Positions 32,825 through 43,509 of a stretch of DNA of 64,000 nt are shown piece by piece. The position numbers were made by a program, and so were the translations under genes. Origin of the DNA: Lecanicillium sp. G3 (lineage: Eukaryota > Ascomycota > Sordariomycetes > Hypocreales > Cordycipitaceae); NCBI GenBank assembly GCA_037575805.1, contig JAZHPD010000017.1:186001-250000 (forward strand), in the 5' to 3' direction. Each line of letters opens with the position of its first letter. The first letter of the stretch is position 1. Under the pieces are notes generated by a model. The model was given only the letters and a program-made list of their open reading frames with translations. It ran no database searches and was not told where the DNA came from.

Positions 32825-34108
32825 ATGGACTGGTCCAACGACAGCTTCTTCGTCGGCATGGGCGGCGTGGGCGCCGAGAACGCGCCCCGCCATCTCGACT
32901 TGGACGGCCTCTTGGGGGTGCTGCCCAACGGTGGCGACGGCGACGGCGAGCGGCAGCCTCCGATCCAGCGGCCCAACGCCGCCTTAACAGACTACGCCCA
33001 ATCCATCTCCCTCTCCGAGATGCAGGGCGACCAGACGGAGCCCACACGGCGCCGCCGCCTCGCGCCCTCCGTCTTCAGCGACGGCAGCAGCGCCGTTGTC
33101 GTCGGCAGCAGCGGCGGCTCCCGGTACACGGGCAGCCGCAGCGGGCCCTCCGTGTCCATCTTCAGCAGCGTCGGCGACGGCATGACCGGGGCGTCTCGCA
33201 CGACGGTGTCGCGCGCCTGGAACGCGCTCAACGCGGCGCCGCCCGTCATCGACGAGGACGAGGCGGAGGGGAACCCACACGACATCCCCGACGAGCCGCA
33301 GCACCCGGACATCCTGGTGCTGGACCTGCCCGCGCCGGCGAGCATCGCGGACAGCGGCCTGCAGAACTGGCAGCAGCGGCCCGGCGCCGCCGACGGTCCC
33401 AGCTCCGGAGCTTCCGCCTCGGGCTCCGACGCGACCTCCACCACGACCGAGGACGCGAGCAGCCGCAGCACGGCCCCGGCCGAGCCCGATCCCGGGCCCG
33501 GGCCGTACACCGGCTACGACCCGGCCACGGGCATAGTGTGGCGGACCGACATGCCGTGCGAGCTGGCCCCCTACACCAAGTGCCCGCAGACGTTCCGGCT
33601 GCTCTCCACGGGCGAGGGCGTCGAGGAGTGGGCCGACCACGGCGCCGTGCACCACTGCTACTCGCGCTACCCGCAGCAGGCCCTCTGCTGGATGTGCGGC
33701 CAGGTGTTCCGCCTCACCGACGCCGAGTACGCCGAGGAGGGCCGCCCGCGCGAGCAGCAGCTCGAGCGCTACCACCACATGCTCGGCCACATCAACCGCA
33801 ACGAGCCGCTGCCGCCCCGCGTGCGCCACGACGTCGGCTTCCTCGCGCACGTCCGCGACTGCGGCCTCTGGGACAGGGACATTGACGAGGCGACGTGGAC
33901 CGAGTACGAGGACGCGCGGCTGGCCCTCTTCGCCGCCATCGCCGCTGGGCCCTCGATAGACGCCAAGCGCCCGCCGATGACGCACGACATGAGGCGGGAC
34001 ACGCGGCCGCGGTGGCGGAGCATGGACATTGTCACGTCGAGGCGGCGGGGGCGCACGGCGACGGGACTCGGACAGCCGGCGTTTCGGCAGCTGGTTGCGC
34101 GGGAGTGA
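32825..34108 (+). CDS. Hypothetical protein with CxxC...HxxxxH zinc-finger-like motif
   Basis: 427 residues, single exon; no named family recognised. Residues 1 to about 235 are Ser/Gly/Asp/Pro-rich and likely disordered. A compact C-terminal region (about 236-365) holds several Cys and His: MPCELAPYTKCPQTF, then CWMCGQVF (CxxC), and 27 residues later YHHMLGHINR. The CxxC plus HxxxxH pair could bind one zinc ion with an unusually long spacer. An aromatic/acidic stretch follows (DCGLWDRDIDEATWTEYEDA). The C-terminus is basic (RRDTRPRWRS, RRRGRT). GC-rich third positions and a long uninterrupted frame support coding. A DNA- or protein-binding role is only a guess. Confidence 0.7.
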   Translation: MDWSNDSFFVGMGGVGAENAPRHLDLDGLLGVLPNGGDGDGERQPPIQRPNAALTDYAQSISLSEMQGDQTEPTRRRRLAPSVFSDGSSAVVVGSSGGSRYTGSRSGPSVSIFSSVGDGMTGASRTTVSRAWNALNAAPPVIDEDEAEGNPHDIPDEPQHPDILVLDLPAPASIADSGLQNWQQRPGAADGPSSGASASGSDATSTTTEDASSRSTAPAEPDPGPGPYTGYDPATGIVWRTDMPCELAPYTKCPQTFRLLSTGEGVEEWADHGAVHHCYSRYPQQALCWMCGQVFRLTDAEYAEEGRPREQQLERYHHMLGHINRNEPLPPRVRHDVGFLAHVRDCGLWDRDIDEATWTEYEDARLALFAAIAAGPSIDAKRPPMTHDMRRDTRPRWRSMDIVTSRRRGRTATGLGQPAFRQLVARE

Positions 34109-34406
34109 CGGGGGTGTAGGGAGAAGGTCATCCGGGTCTTGAAAAAAAAAATTGATGTATAATGACGGTTTTATTTCAGCGCGTGCATTTCCAAGAATGG
34201 CGTTTGGCATTATGCCGCGGCTGCGGTGCGACATGTAACTATAGGGAACCTGCACGACGTCGGGTGCCCGGCTCGTTGCGTCCGCCGCATACGATAATGA
34301 ACTAGATAACTTAACGATTTAATGACCAACAATAATACCAACTATAGTGTTGCACCGACGTGAAGATTCGAAGAAAATGCTTGCAATCAAGGGTATCTAA
34401 TGCTAT

Positions 34407-36518
34407 CTACAAGCGGCCCTGCCGCAACCGAAACCTGCGCCTTCTTCTCGACGCATTCACTCTCACGGTGAGTACGTTTGTCTTCAACAACTTGCCGTTC
34501 TTCTGCTTCCCCAGAATCTGCACATCGACGTGTCTGTACCGCACGTCGTAGTCCACCCACTGCTCCAACCCTGCAATGTTCATTCCCAGCGTAGGCAAAG
34601 CGAGGAGTCGCTGCTCGCGCTCTCCGCCTTCACTTCTGTCCGCAAAGTCCCGCTGCCGCTCGACAACGTATATCCCAGGCAGCGTATATCGCACCTTGCC
34701 CCGAGCGTGGTATTTAAGCAGCTTTTCGAAGCGTGCGCGCTCCGCTGGCGGCAGTGCTTCCTTGAACGCTTTCGTATGGCTTGCCATCACTGGCAGCACG
34801 TGGAGACCGATGCCCTGCTCTGCTGTTCTGAGGCGGACCCAGAATCGCCCATCCCATAGCTTGGACGCGCTCCATGTCCTCCACTGACGACCGCCCGCCA
34901 TTCCAGACCAATCGTTGGGCTTTCGCCACAGGGGGCGCGAGGAAAACATCTCTGGCTTGTCCGCGGCTAGGCGAAGCTGCTGTGAAGTGAATGGTGCGCG
35001 AGAAAGGAACCAGCGCGTCGATTTGTAGCTCGGCACAGGTTCGAACTGCACTCCAGCAATTGAGAATGCCTTGCGCTGCGCACCGCCCGATGCCGGGTTC
35101 GGTTCATCGTCGTATAACCATGGAAACAGACGCCGCACAGTGGCGTCCAGGTTTGATATACGGGGCAGGTGTGCGTCTGGCGTCACAAACTCGATAAACT
35201 TGCGTATAATGACAGCCGCCAGAATTCTCTGCCGTGCTTGCCGAGGCCCGTCCGCCGCCGCCTGTTTTTGGCGACTGTCCATGCGCCTGCCAATAGTCAA
35301 GGTTGGAATATCGACGAGAAGCGTGCCTACATTGGGATCGAAATCTATAATCGCAGATTTCTGCGTTATGATTCTCGAAGCCTCCGCATCCTCTTGCTTC
35401 ACTCGCCGGCGCGCCCTATCTGCTAACGCAAGGATCGCTGGTTTTTGCAATGCCTTTGGAAGTTTGTGCTCGTTGTACAGTTTCCGTAGCGCATTGCGTG
35501 TTGTCAAGGTTGGATCGCTGTTGGTTGAGTCTTCGAACCAAGGGACCTGGTTTGCCTCACACGTGGCAATGAGCCTAGCCTTGTCAAACTCCAATAAAGG
35601 GCGATATACCGTAATGCCCCCATCTTCCACACGCAAAGGCGAGAGGTACGGAATATGTGTGCCGACACTTTGTTGCCCGGAGTCAGAAAATCTGGCCGAT
35701 AGATCGTTGACACCCAGTGGTGAACGAAAACTGTCAAAAGTTGGCATGGTACTTTGATGTTGCAAGCTTTTTCGTAACGCCTTTGTTTCTCGCCCCAGCG
35801 GACTGAACTTCAAATACGGCGCCGATTTTTCCTGGTCGGCGAGGAGGCCGCTTTTATATATACCATCCAAGTCGTAGCATTCAGGTATCGCGTTGGCTTT
35901 GTGCATACCCTGCAAGCCGCGATAGCCGTGACCAGAAAGGAGTCGCATCATTACTGTTTCGTACTGATCGTCGCTGTGGTGGCCAAAAAACAGGCTCACA
36001 ACATTGGACAGCATTGCGTAGCGACCCAAAACGCGGTATCGAAGGGTTCTCGCGAGGCTCTCGACATTGGACAGCTTGCCAGGGTCGACGTTGGGAGCAA
36101 TCTGGCGAGTCCATTTGAGCGGCAGGACATGCACCCTGTTGATATTCAACTTCCTCAAAGCGCGAGCCACCGCGTGCGCTTCTTCGGTGCTCTCGGGTCG
36201 TAATCCATGGTCGATCGTAAAGGTGAATATGTTCTTGAGCGGATTGTCGGCAATATTGTAACCTGCGTATCCCTTGAAGTATCTGGAAAATAGATATGCC
36301 AGGGCCATCGAATCAACACCGCCGCTTACAGCAATGCCTGCAGACTATTAGCAGTGGACGCGGACGGCGGTTTGGCGCGACAGCTCACCTATCGGGCGCG
36401 GCAGCGCATGGCGCACGCTGGGGAAGCGAGGCTTGCATGTCGCTAGAATGGCCTCCCGAAACTCGTAAACGGTGATGGGCCGGACAACACTGTTGAAAAC
36501 GGGGGTTGTTGCGCTCAT
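34407..36518 (-). CDS. tRNA(Ile)-lysidine synthase (TilS) family
   Basis: Spliced model: exon 1 36518-36389, intron 36388-36338 (GTGAGC...GCAG, 51 nt), exon 2 36337-34407; 686 residues. Splicing creates the PP-loop ATP-pyrophosphatase signature GIAVSGGVDSMALAYL (SGGVDS at 48-53). Further TilS marks are TIDHGLRPES, FFGHHSDDQYETVMMRLLSG and FEDSTNSDPTLTTRN. The enzyme adds lysine to the wobble cytidine of tRNA-Ile(CAU) so that it reads AUA. In a fungus this would most likely serve mitochondrial translation, although no clear presequence is visible. The C-terminal 250 residues are longer than in bacterial enzymes and basic at the end (RRRRRFRLRQ). Confidence 0.9.
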
Positions 36519-37748
36519 TCCATCACGAGGTGGCGAATTGCTGGGTGTAGTCGGGGTGATGCCGATGCAGGATTCTTAGAAATATTGGCCGCTTTGTGGT
36601 GGGCTTCGTGACGGGAGCTGTAGTGGGGCCCACGGTGTTGCTATTTGCCAGGCAGCTGGAGGTGATCCGATATGTCTGCGGGAAAGATGACTATTCAAAA
36701 GTAAGTTGTTTTAGCTTGATGACGGTGATTGTATAATTTTATATTTGTGCTCATTCGATGGCGTTTTGGCAAACACGACTGGAGGTTGCACAATTTCTAC
36801 CGTCATGGATGTACAGGGTCGGCTTCTGCCGCCGATGCTGCTAAGGTGCCTTTCAGCCTGCACTCGCCTTGTCCTACGTAACTGTAGCCTGAGGAAGATG
36901 ACCTGCGTCACAGGTGCCTATCTCACTCAGCAGACCAGCGGCCCATTCCAAGCACGTTGCAGTGGCAACTCCCTCAGAACCACTGCGCAATATATAGCGA
37001 ATATGCCCATCTGCTTGGCACATGCGATCATAGGCAATGAAGAACACAGCGTCCCGTCCGCTCCGCTTAAGTTAAATCATTGACCGGCAGATTAGTAGTT
37101 GGGTCGGTGACGACCAGCGAACACCGGCTGTTGCATGTTTCTTTTTGTTGTTTCTGGGTTTGTACCCTTTTCCTTTTTACACTAACAGTATTTTGCACTG
37201 GTGCTTGTTCTGTGCAATACTCTTCGTAGTCTCCCGTGTACCAGCATGACAGTCTACTCTTTTTGGACAGTCTCTTTGAAGCCCCAAGATGGGAGCTGCG
37301 GGCATTATATTTGGAGGCTGCTCTCCGGCGGGTGCCTTCGTGCCTTCATCCTCCCATCCGTGTGAGCACGAGATGGCTGAATAACCTAACTAATCGCTCT
37401 ATTTCTGTTTGGGTGGTCGCAATGTCTTACTGTCAGCGCTGCCTTGCATCTGGCGACCCAGCATACATCAATGGCAGCCTTGGCCCACACCAGGACGCAG
37501 GCGGCCAACCTTTCGCAAGCCCGATTTTGCAGTGCTGTAAATAGAGGACCGGAAGCGGAGCGGTACATGCTGCCTGCTTCCAAGGCATGTTGGTTGTCAT
37601 GAGGACAGCGTGAGGCTTCCCCGCACATTGGACACGGAAAGATGTATATCGACGGTCTGAGGTAGGTCCCATGCGCACAGCACCACCAGCCACCATCATA
37701 GAGTGCGCTTTCTGCAAAATGGAATCATTTACAGATGCCGAAAGATAT
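36519..37748. other. Spacer with orphan exon-like stub
   Basis: 1.2 kb without a recognised gene. At 36672-36700 an ATG opens a ten-codon frame (MSAGKMTIQ...) ending exactly at GTAAGTTG, like a first exon with an ideal donor, but no continuation was found downstream. The rest looks non-coding. Confidence 0.4.
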
Positions 37749-38279
37749 CTAAGGCGGTATGATAATGCCATACTTGTCGTAGTTGAAGTGCTGCAGACTT
37801 GGTATACATTCAGCCCAGCCATCGTCAATTGCCCCTAGCTGCCAGTCGTCTTCGATCTCGATCATTCCAGTTCTTCCAGCCAACACTTCGTTCTGCCTTG
37901 CTTGATACTCAACCGCCATTGTCTGGATGTGGTACCCAAACAACCCTCATGCCGGCCCGTCTCCCAGCCTCTACCCCAGCTACGCAATCTTCAAGAACGA
38001 GACATTCCTCGGGTTTGATGGCTTTGCCGCTAAATCTATCTGTCCAATTGACTAATTGCAAAGCGAGCAAGTACACGTCAGGGGCCGGTTTTCCTCTACC
38101 TTGTCGCAACCTCGGGTCATCTCCCACTTGCCGGCTGGGCTCGGATCGACGAAGTAAAGGGAGGTCTACTTAACTTGTTGAGAAGTTGGTTCGTGGACTG
38201 GGTGATTACATCTTCCGAGTCAATGAGAAGCCCATCCATGTCGAAAATGCAGGCACCGGATCGCGGGGAGAGTGCTGGT
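37749..38279 (-). pseudogene. Broken HAD-superfamily phosphatase
   Basis: Reading on the minus strand, the piece from about 38279 gives ACIFDMDGLLIDSEDVITQ, the HAD motif I nucleophile region (DMDG) of a pseudouridine-phosphatase/DOG-like HAD. It runs to about 38135 and then jumps, with a frame change, to GDDPRLRQGRGKPAPDVYLL (motif III Lys), so roughly 100 residues of cap and core are missing. After ECLVLEDCVAGVEAGRRAG (motif IV) an extra base near 37920 ends the frame. The tail EYQARQNEVLAGRTGMIEI to DYDKYGII-like continues in another frame and stops at 37749. One deletion plus one frameshift make an inactive relic. Confidence 0.82.
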
Positions 38280-38987
38280 AATCTTTGTCAGCTAGTCAAT
38301 CTGGGTGCTACTATCGTCGGCGCAGTTTCCCGTGCTGTTATTGACTAATAGGAGCTCTCAATTCCATTCAGAAGTATTCAAATCTCTTGCCGCACTGTTG
38401 ACGGCAGGATTATGACAGCGGCATCTCATATCTTGGAACCTCGATGCACATTTTACGCGCTGTTGCGTTGCGCCACCCCTCTCTGCCTGACCTGTGGGCG
38501 GGTCGAGGTCGCGGCAAAGTGCCTCAGCCACACGCGGGCCGTCCCGTTGCCCGTTGTTCGCAGCAGTGACGGAGATACGCTCCAAGGCTCGACCAAGGTT
38601 TTGTGCGTTTGGTATCTGAGCCGTTGGCGCAAAGCCCTTCATGTCACCAGTGCCGTTGGAGAGTTTCTGTCGTTTTTGTCGCGCTATTCCTTCTTTAATG
38701 AGCGTTTATCCAATTCCTTCGCCACCCAGCCAACCTCTCTACCCATGACTATATCAAAGACAACCCCCTGCCGTGGTGAGATCTAATTATAGGTTCATGC
38801 ATTGGCCGAGCTGCGCGAGAGGGGGCAAGCATACTATCCTTTACTCGTACAGGACTCGGCCCCCTCTCCACAGGATTCGTTACTAAAGCGTGCTGGGGTC
38901 CTGTCACTCACTGCCTGCGAGCTAACTTTCCTTTACTCCCTCTTCCCCGAGCCCGCTACGCTGATACCGCAAGACTTTAGAGGCAAA
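38280..38987. other. Spacer upstream of the CorA-like gene
   Basis: About 0.7 kb; no supported gene. Open frames here show no family resemblance. Presumably it holds the promoter of the CorA-like gene. Confidence 0.5.
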
Positions 38988-40838
38988 ATGCCCACTCGTG
39001 AGGAGCCACCCCAGTATCCATACTCAGATCCACAACATAACATTTCTCTTTACAGTTACACCCGAAAGCTACACGCGGGCCATCATCTCGCTCTCAAGGC
39101 GGTACGCAAGCACCTCTGCATTTCCTGGGAATCATTACATAGACATTCGAGAATGGATGCTGCAAGACCGTGGGCTTCTGGGCCCTGGGAAACGTGACGA
39201 TGATGCTACCGTTTTCGCTTCCAGGTCTCCGCAGCCTCACGATCTGGTTGTAGTCTACAGTAGCGCAGAGAAAACTTGGGACATGCAGCAATACAGCCAG
39301 GAGCAACACGAAGCATTTCATGCTGCTCCCCCTGTTGCCAATGATGGTGCGGGGCAGATAATCTTCATTCGAGGTTACATATCGCCGTCGTGGGTGTCTG
39401 CCATTGGAAGCAAATACAACATTGACCCAGAGTTCTTCAGGCGCCACATGGATTTTCTGTCGTCTAGCACGGACCGACATTCTTACAGCTTTCCATCGCT
39501 CTCCAGTTCGTCGGATAATATCTTCCGGATTTGTGTGAGCACTCTATTTCGTCGGGATGACTTTCGCGGTCAGCATCTCCACACGCAGCGTTCCAACCAT
39601 TCCGCGGAGCTAAGAACATACAAGTTGCAACAACTACGTTCTACCAAGGTCTGCTGCGGGGACTCCTTGGTGCGCGAGTACACTACTGTCTGTTCGTCCT
39701 TCTCTGTAATCGAACAATGGATCTCACTCTGTGTCTCGAAAACCGAGAAAGGCTGGGCCGGTAGGAAAAAAAAGTTACACTCTAACCCTGCCCTTGCTGA
39801 TGTGGACAATTAGTCATTGCCTGGATGGACCATGGTAGGCCACTGGAAAAGTCTCCTCCGGGGCCATGGACAAGTCACATCAAATCCAAGGCTGCGCCGC
39901 TACCCATTCTCCAGCACCATCGAAAGATGGCATTTCGAACGACCACCAACCGTCTGGATCCGGAGGCGAATGTCACAGCAGAAGTCCGGCAAAGCACGGC
40001 CATACTTCCCTTGCAGTATGATTCGTTGATCGCCCTTGTTGATCTGGCTCGTCGCGCGCCTCATGACCCTCTTTCCATGGTCATTCCCCTGTTCGCACAC
40101 GCCGCTTTCTCCGAGGCTCAGTTTTTGAGCCTCATGGAGTCCAAGATCCAGATCCAGCTAAACACTATATCTGAGGGAGTTGTGGCTGACGTGTTGGGAA
40201 CTTTCCAATATTTCTCCAACGTCCTCAATCGACATGCCCAGCAGCTGAAAGATAGCATCCGTGCACTGGGCAAGCTAGCCGAGCAGAGCCATGAAAGATT
40301 GAACGGAGTCAGAATGGCAAGTCCGATACCACAAAGCGCTGCCACACGGAATCTAGGAGCCGGCCAACGCCAACAGAACTCAGATACCGACGCAGCCAAG
40401 GCCATTGGACCGCGGAACTCTGACGGCGCATTTACAGAAAAAGGACTCTTGGAAGACTATGAACAACTCTATGTTCGCTGCCGCGACTTGTCAAATCTGT
40501 GCACATGGGGCATAACTTTGGCAATGAATAAAGCAACAGTTGATGAATCGCGCAGAGCCATAGAACAGTCTGAGCGAGTAAAGAAGCTGACTTTGCTTGC
40601 GACGCTTTTCATCCCTCTGAGTTTCAGTTCTAGCCTGCTGGGTATGAATATTGATCTCCTTGGGCAGAATACTGTGAAGTTTTGGTGGTTTTTTGTTGTG
40701 TGCCTTCCAATCACTCTGTTCGCCTACATTATTTACCTCTGGGACTTCCGGTTTCTGACACGCATGTTGGGTTACTTCAAGGGCTGTCGCCGTATTTTCG
40801 GGGGAAAGCGTGAGAAGGATCCGACTCACATTGTGTAA
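38988..40838 (+). CDS. CorA-like divalent metal transporter
   Basis: Spliced model: exon 1 38988-38997 (10 nt), intron to 39055 (GTGAGG...ACAG), exon 2 39056-39760, intron to 39813 (GTAGGA...TTAG), exon 3 39814-40838; 579 residues. The second junction is firm (GWA/VIAWMDHGRPLEK). The first exon is the only frame-consistent ATG I found and is less sure. The N-terminal cytosolic domain includes NHYIDIREWMLQ and FFRRHMDFLSSS, usual in fungal CorA-like proteins. A helical stretch (about 330-490) leads to two C-terminal membrane segments. The first ends in GMN (515-517), the selectivity motif of CorA channels, followed by WWFFVVCLPITLFAYIIYLW. Probable plasma-membrane Mg2+ or related cation transport, by family. 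Confidence 0.82.
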
Positions 40839-41966
40839 CACCGTTTACACCAATGCCAGTAATGGAACCCTAGGCTATGATACAATTTGAAAGGCGATGA
40901 GTCCGTGTAGTTGTTTCAATAAGTAAGCATTATGTAACGGAATCCATATGTTGGCGATGGGTATTGCATTGCAAGCTGTAAATCTAGCGTAGAATCGACA
41001 GGTCTGTGTTGGGAATGGTGTGAACATACCGGAAACACTTCACTAGACCTTAAGCCGCGCTTGTTCAATGAAGATTAGAGATGTCGGAGCCGTCGAGGCT
41101 GCCGCCTTGAACTGCTGCCTGTCATTCGCCAGAGGCGCCTGGGCCAACTTTTGTAGCGCTTCAGAGCTTCCCACACTCACATAACATGCCTAGCTTCTTG
41201 CTTCTGGACTTCCAACAAGCCCAGCTAGTCCTAGTTAAAGGGAACCCTCAATAACTCCAGCACATGAAATCTACTAACGGTCCTCCTCATATCTCCCCTC
41301 TCCCCTGCTCCTCAGTAGCTGTGCTTGGACTGCCTGCAGCACAACGTACACGCCCGTCTCTTTAACATCAATGTCCAACCCGGTTGGCTTTTTGGCAGAC
41401 CCTTCCTTGGGTGTCGAGCTTTGTCCCTGGCTCCAATGAAATCAAAGTTTTGAAAGACAGCCACGGCAATGCACACTAGCTCCAATCTCCGCCAAGTTTC
41501 GACCAATACAGGCCTACGGCTGAACCGCGAATGGTATGAACGCTGCTTTCTGCCATGGGAGTGAGACGCTAGACCCCACCGCTCAGCGGAACCTTGATGA
41601 AAAAAAATACTATTAAACTTTTTAAAGTTTTTCTAAATTAAGATTTTATATTATAGAGTCATACTATTCTTATAATTCTATAGTTCTATATTATTATTTA
41701 AATTTGTCAGAGGAAAATCGCAAGGTTGGCGGCGAAACTCGTTCGCCCCGAGTATTCTCATCGCCAGTCTGCGGCTATCGGTGTACTTTGCAGCTTATCT
41801 AACTAGCCAGACAACGTTTTAGAGGGCTCGATTCGTTTTGTCTCAGAGCCCAAGCCGGGTACATACGGCGCGAGGCAATTTGATGCACTCGGGAATCAAC
41901 TACATTTGCGTTGAATCTGATAGTGTTGAAGTTCAAGTTTGAGGCGAAGCTGCCCAACTTGTAATT
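40839..41966. other. Spacer with AT-rich relic
   Basis: 1.1 kb without a gene. The centre (41599-41706) is almost pure A/T in otherwise about 50% GC surroundings. Confidence 0.55.
41599..41706. repeat. AT-rich, RIP-like patch
   Basis: About 108 bp almost free of G/C, with sharp borders. It shares strings such as TTCTATATTATTAT with the mutated repeat at 56205-56290, so both may be remains of inactivated duplicated DNA. Confidence 0.5.
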
Positions 41967-43509
41967 CTATGCCAGCCACGCCGATTCAAGCAGCTTCCGC
42001 GCATCTAAGCGCTCCTCTGGGTCTGTTCTAATCATAGCCCCTATAAAATCCAAAAAGTTTTTCTTCTCCAGACTGGAGAGGTTAGGATTCTTGCTGAATT
42101 GTTCCAGGCTACACGGTGGGAAGGTTGATGGCCGAAGGAGATTGCCTTAATCAATGTTAATATAATCTGTGTAATTTAGGTATATTAGTAGTCATACCTT
42201 TAATGTCAAAATATTGGCTCTGATTCTCGGATCGGCCTAACAATGAGTGAGGTATATTTCCGAGCACCGCAGTTATTTGAGCCAGATGGGCATCAGATGA
42301 GTACTCGTCGTTCGCAGTCCACATGCCATCGAAGAGAAGTCGTCCCTCCGCAAGCTCCCATAGCTGCCAAGGAGAGTGTGTGCTACCATCTACGTTCTTC
42401 AGTGCTGCAAGATTGAAAAAAAAAAAAAAGGAAACAACTTACAATAAGGCCCAAATTCCATATATCGACCTTGTAGTTCCACCTCGCTCCGAGTATCACC
42501 TCAGGGGCCCTTAGCATCTGAGGTTGGATCCACTCTGTGAGGTGCTTGTCGAACCAGCTTGCTGTCGATGACGAATTAGATGTGTGTTGATAAGCCAGTA
42601 TCGAGTTGCTCACCTGTCCCGAAATCTCCTAATTTGACGGAGACGTCGGTCGACTGAGCTAAATCTTCCGCGGCGGACGACACTTGGACGGATTCAATCA
42701 GAGGACCGCGGCATGCTTCGCGTTCCGGTTCAAATGCTTCAGATGGCGCATTCTTGAACATATCCCTGATGGCTGGCGTCTCGATGAGGATATTTTGCGG
42801 TTTTATGTCTAGGAGAGTATTGAAGGTTAGTGAATAACCTTGGCTCCCAGGCCGCTTCCAGTCTAGTCACTAACCTGTATGTATGACGCGACAAGTATCG
42901 TGTAAATACGACAGGGCGAGCAGCAGCTGCCTCGAAATTTTCTTTATAATAGGCAGAGGAATACGAAGTTGAGGGAATAGCCGCCTATACTTTGCCATGT
43001 CCGGTCCCATTGCTGGAAAGACGAGGCAGGCGTGAACTCCATTTGGGCCAACATGCTGGAAATTGTCAAGTAGTTGGAGGATATGGAGGCTTCCGGCGGC
43101 GGGGGAAGCCTCGTTTCGTATGTGATTGAGGACATTGATTTCAAAGGTATCCCTTCCTTGACCGAAAGAGTCGGCAGTAAGAATTTTGAGCGCTACATGC
43201 TGCTTCGATCTGGTGTTCAACTTCAGCAAGGGAGATAGCTGATTATTTCCCCACGGGCCACAGGGGGCCTTACTCGAGGTCAAAGGCTAGCCAGACGGTA
43301 GAGTAGACGCCATATCCAAGTTTGCTCACGACCTTGTATTTGCCGCCGCCGAACAAGCCTCCAATTTTTACAGGGTGGTAGCCCCCAGCGCAGTATCGGG
43401 CTGCGCTTTCCTCTGAGATACGACTAAAAGAATGCGCCCGTCTCGAAGAGTGGCTGAGAGCAGGCCTCAGACGACGCGATGCGGCATTCAAGGTGTTTAT
43501 GAAGCCCAT
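41967..43509 (-). CDS. SRPK-type serine/threonine protein kinase
   Basis: Spliced model, six exons: 43509-43274, 43209-42875, 42808-42614, 42561-42443, 42363-42198, 42145-41967; 409 residues. Introns use GTAAGG, GTTAGT, GTGAGC, GTAAGT and GTATGA donors, and all phases agree. N-terminal SRPK mark is YHPVKIGGLF followed by the glycine loop KLGYGVYSTVW. VALK Lys is at 87, catalytic HTDIKPQN at 189-196, DFG at 252-254 and APE at 274-276. SRPKs phosphorylate Arg-Ser repeats of splicing factors; fungi often carry extra divergent SRPK-like copies. The split-kinase spacer is short here. All catalytic residues are kept, so it is probably active. The isolated position and intron density suggest a lineage-expanded paralogue rather than the housekeeping dsk1-type gene. 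Confidence 0.86.

Noticed and set aside
32984..34255. 423-codon minus-strand frame opposite the CxxC/HxH orphan
   Set aside because: Ala/Arg/Gly/Val-rich antisense shadow. The plus frame has varied composition and a Cys/His motif.
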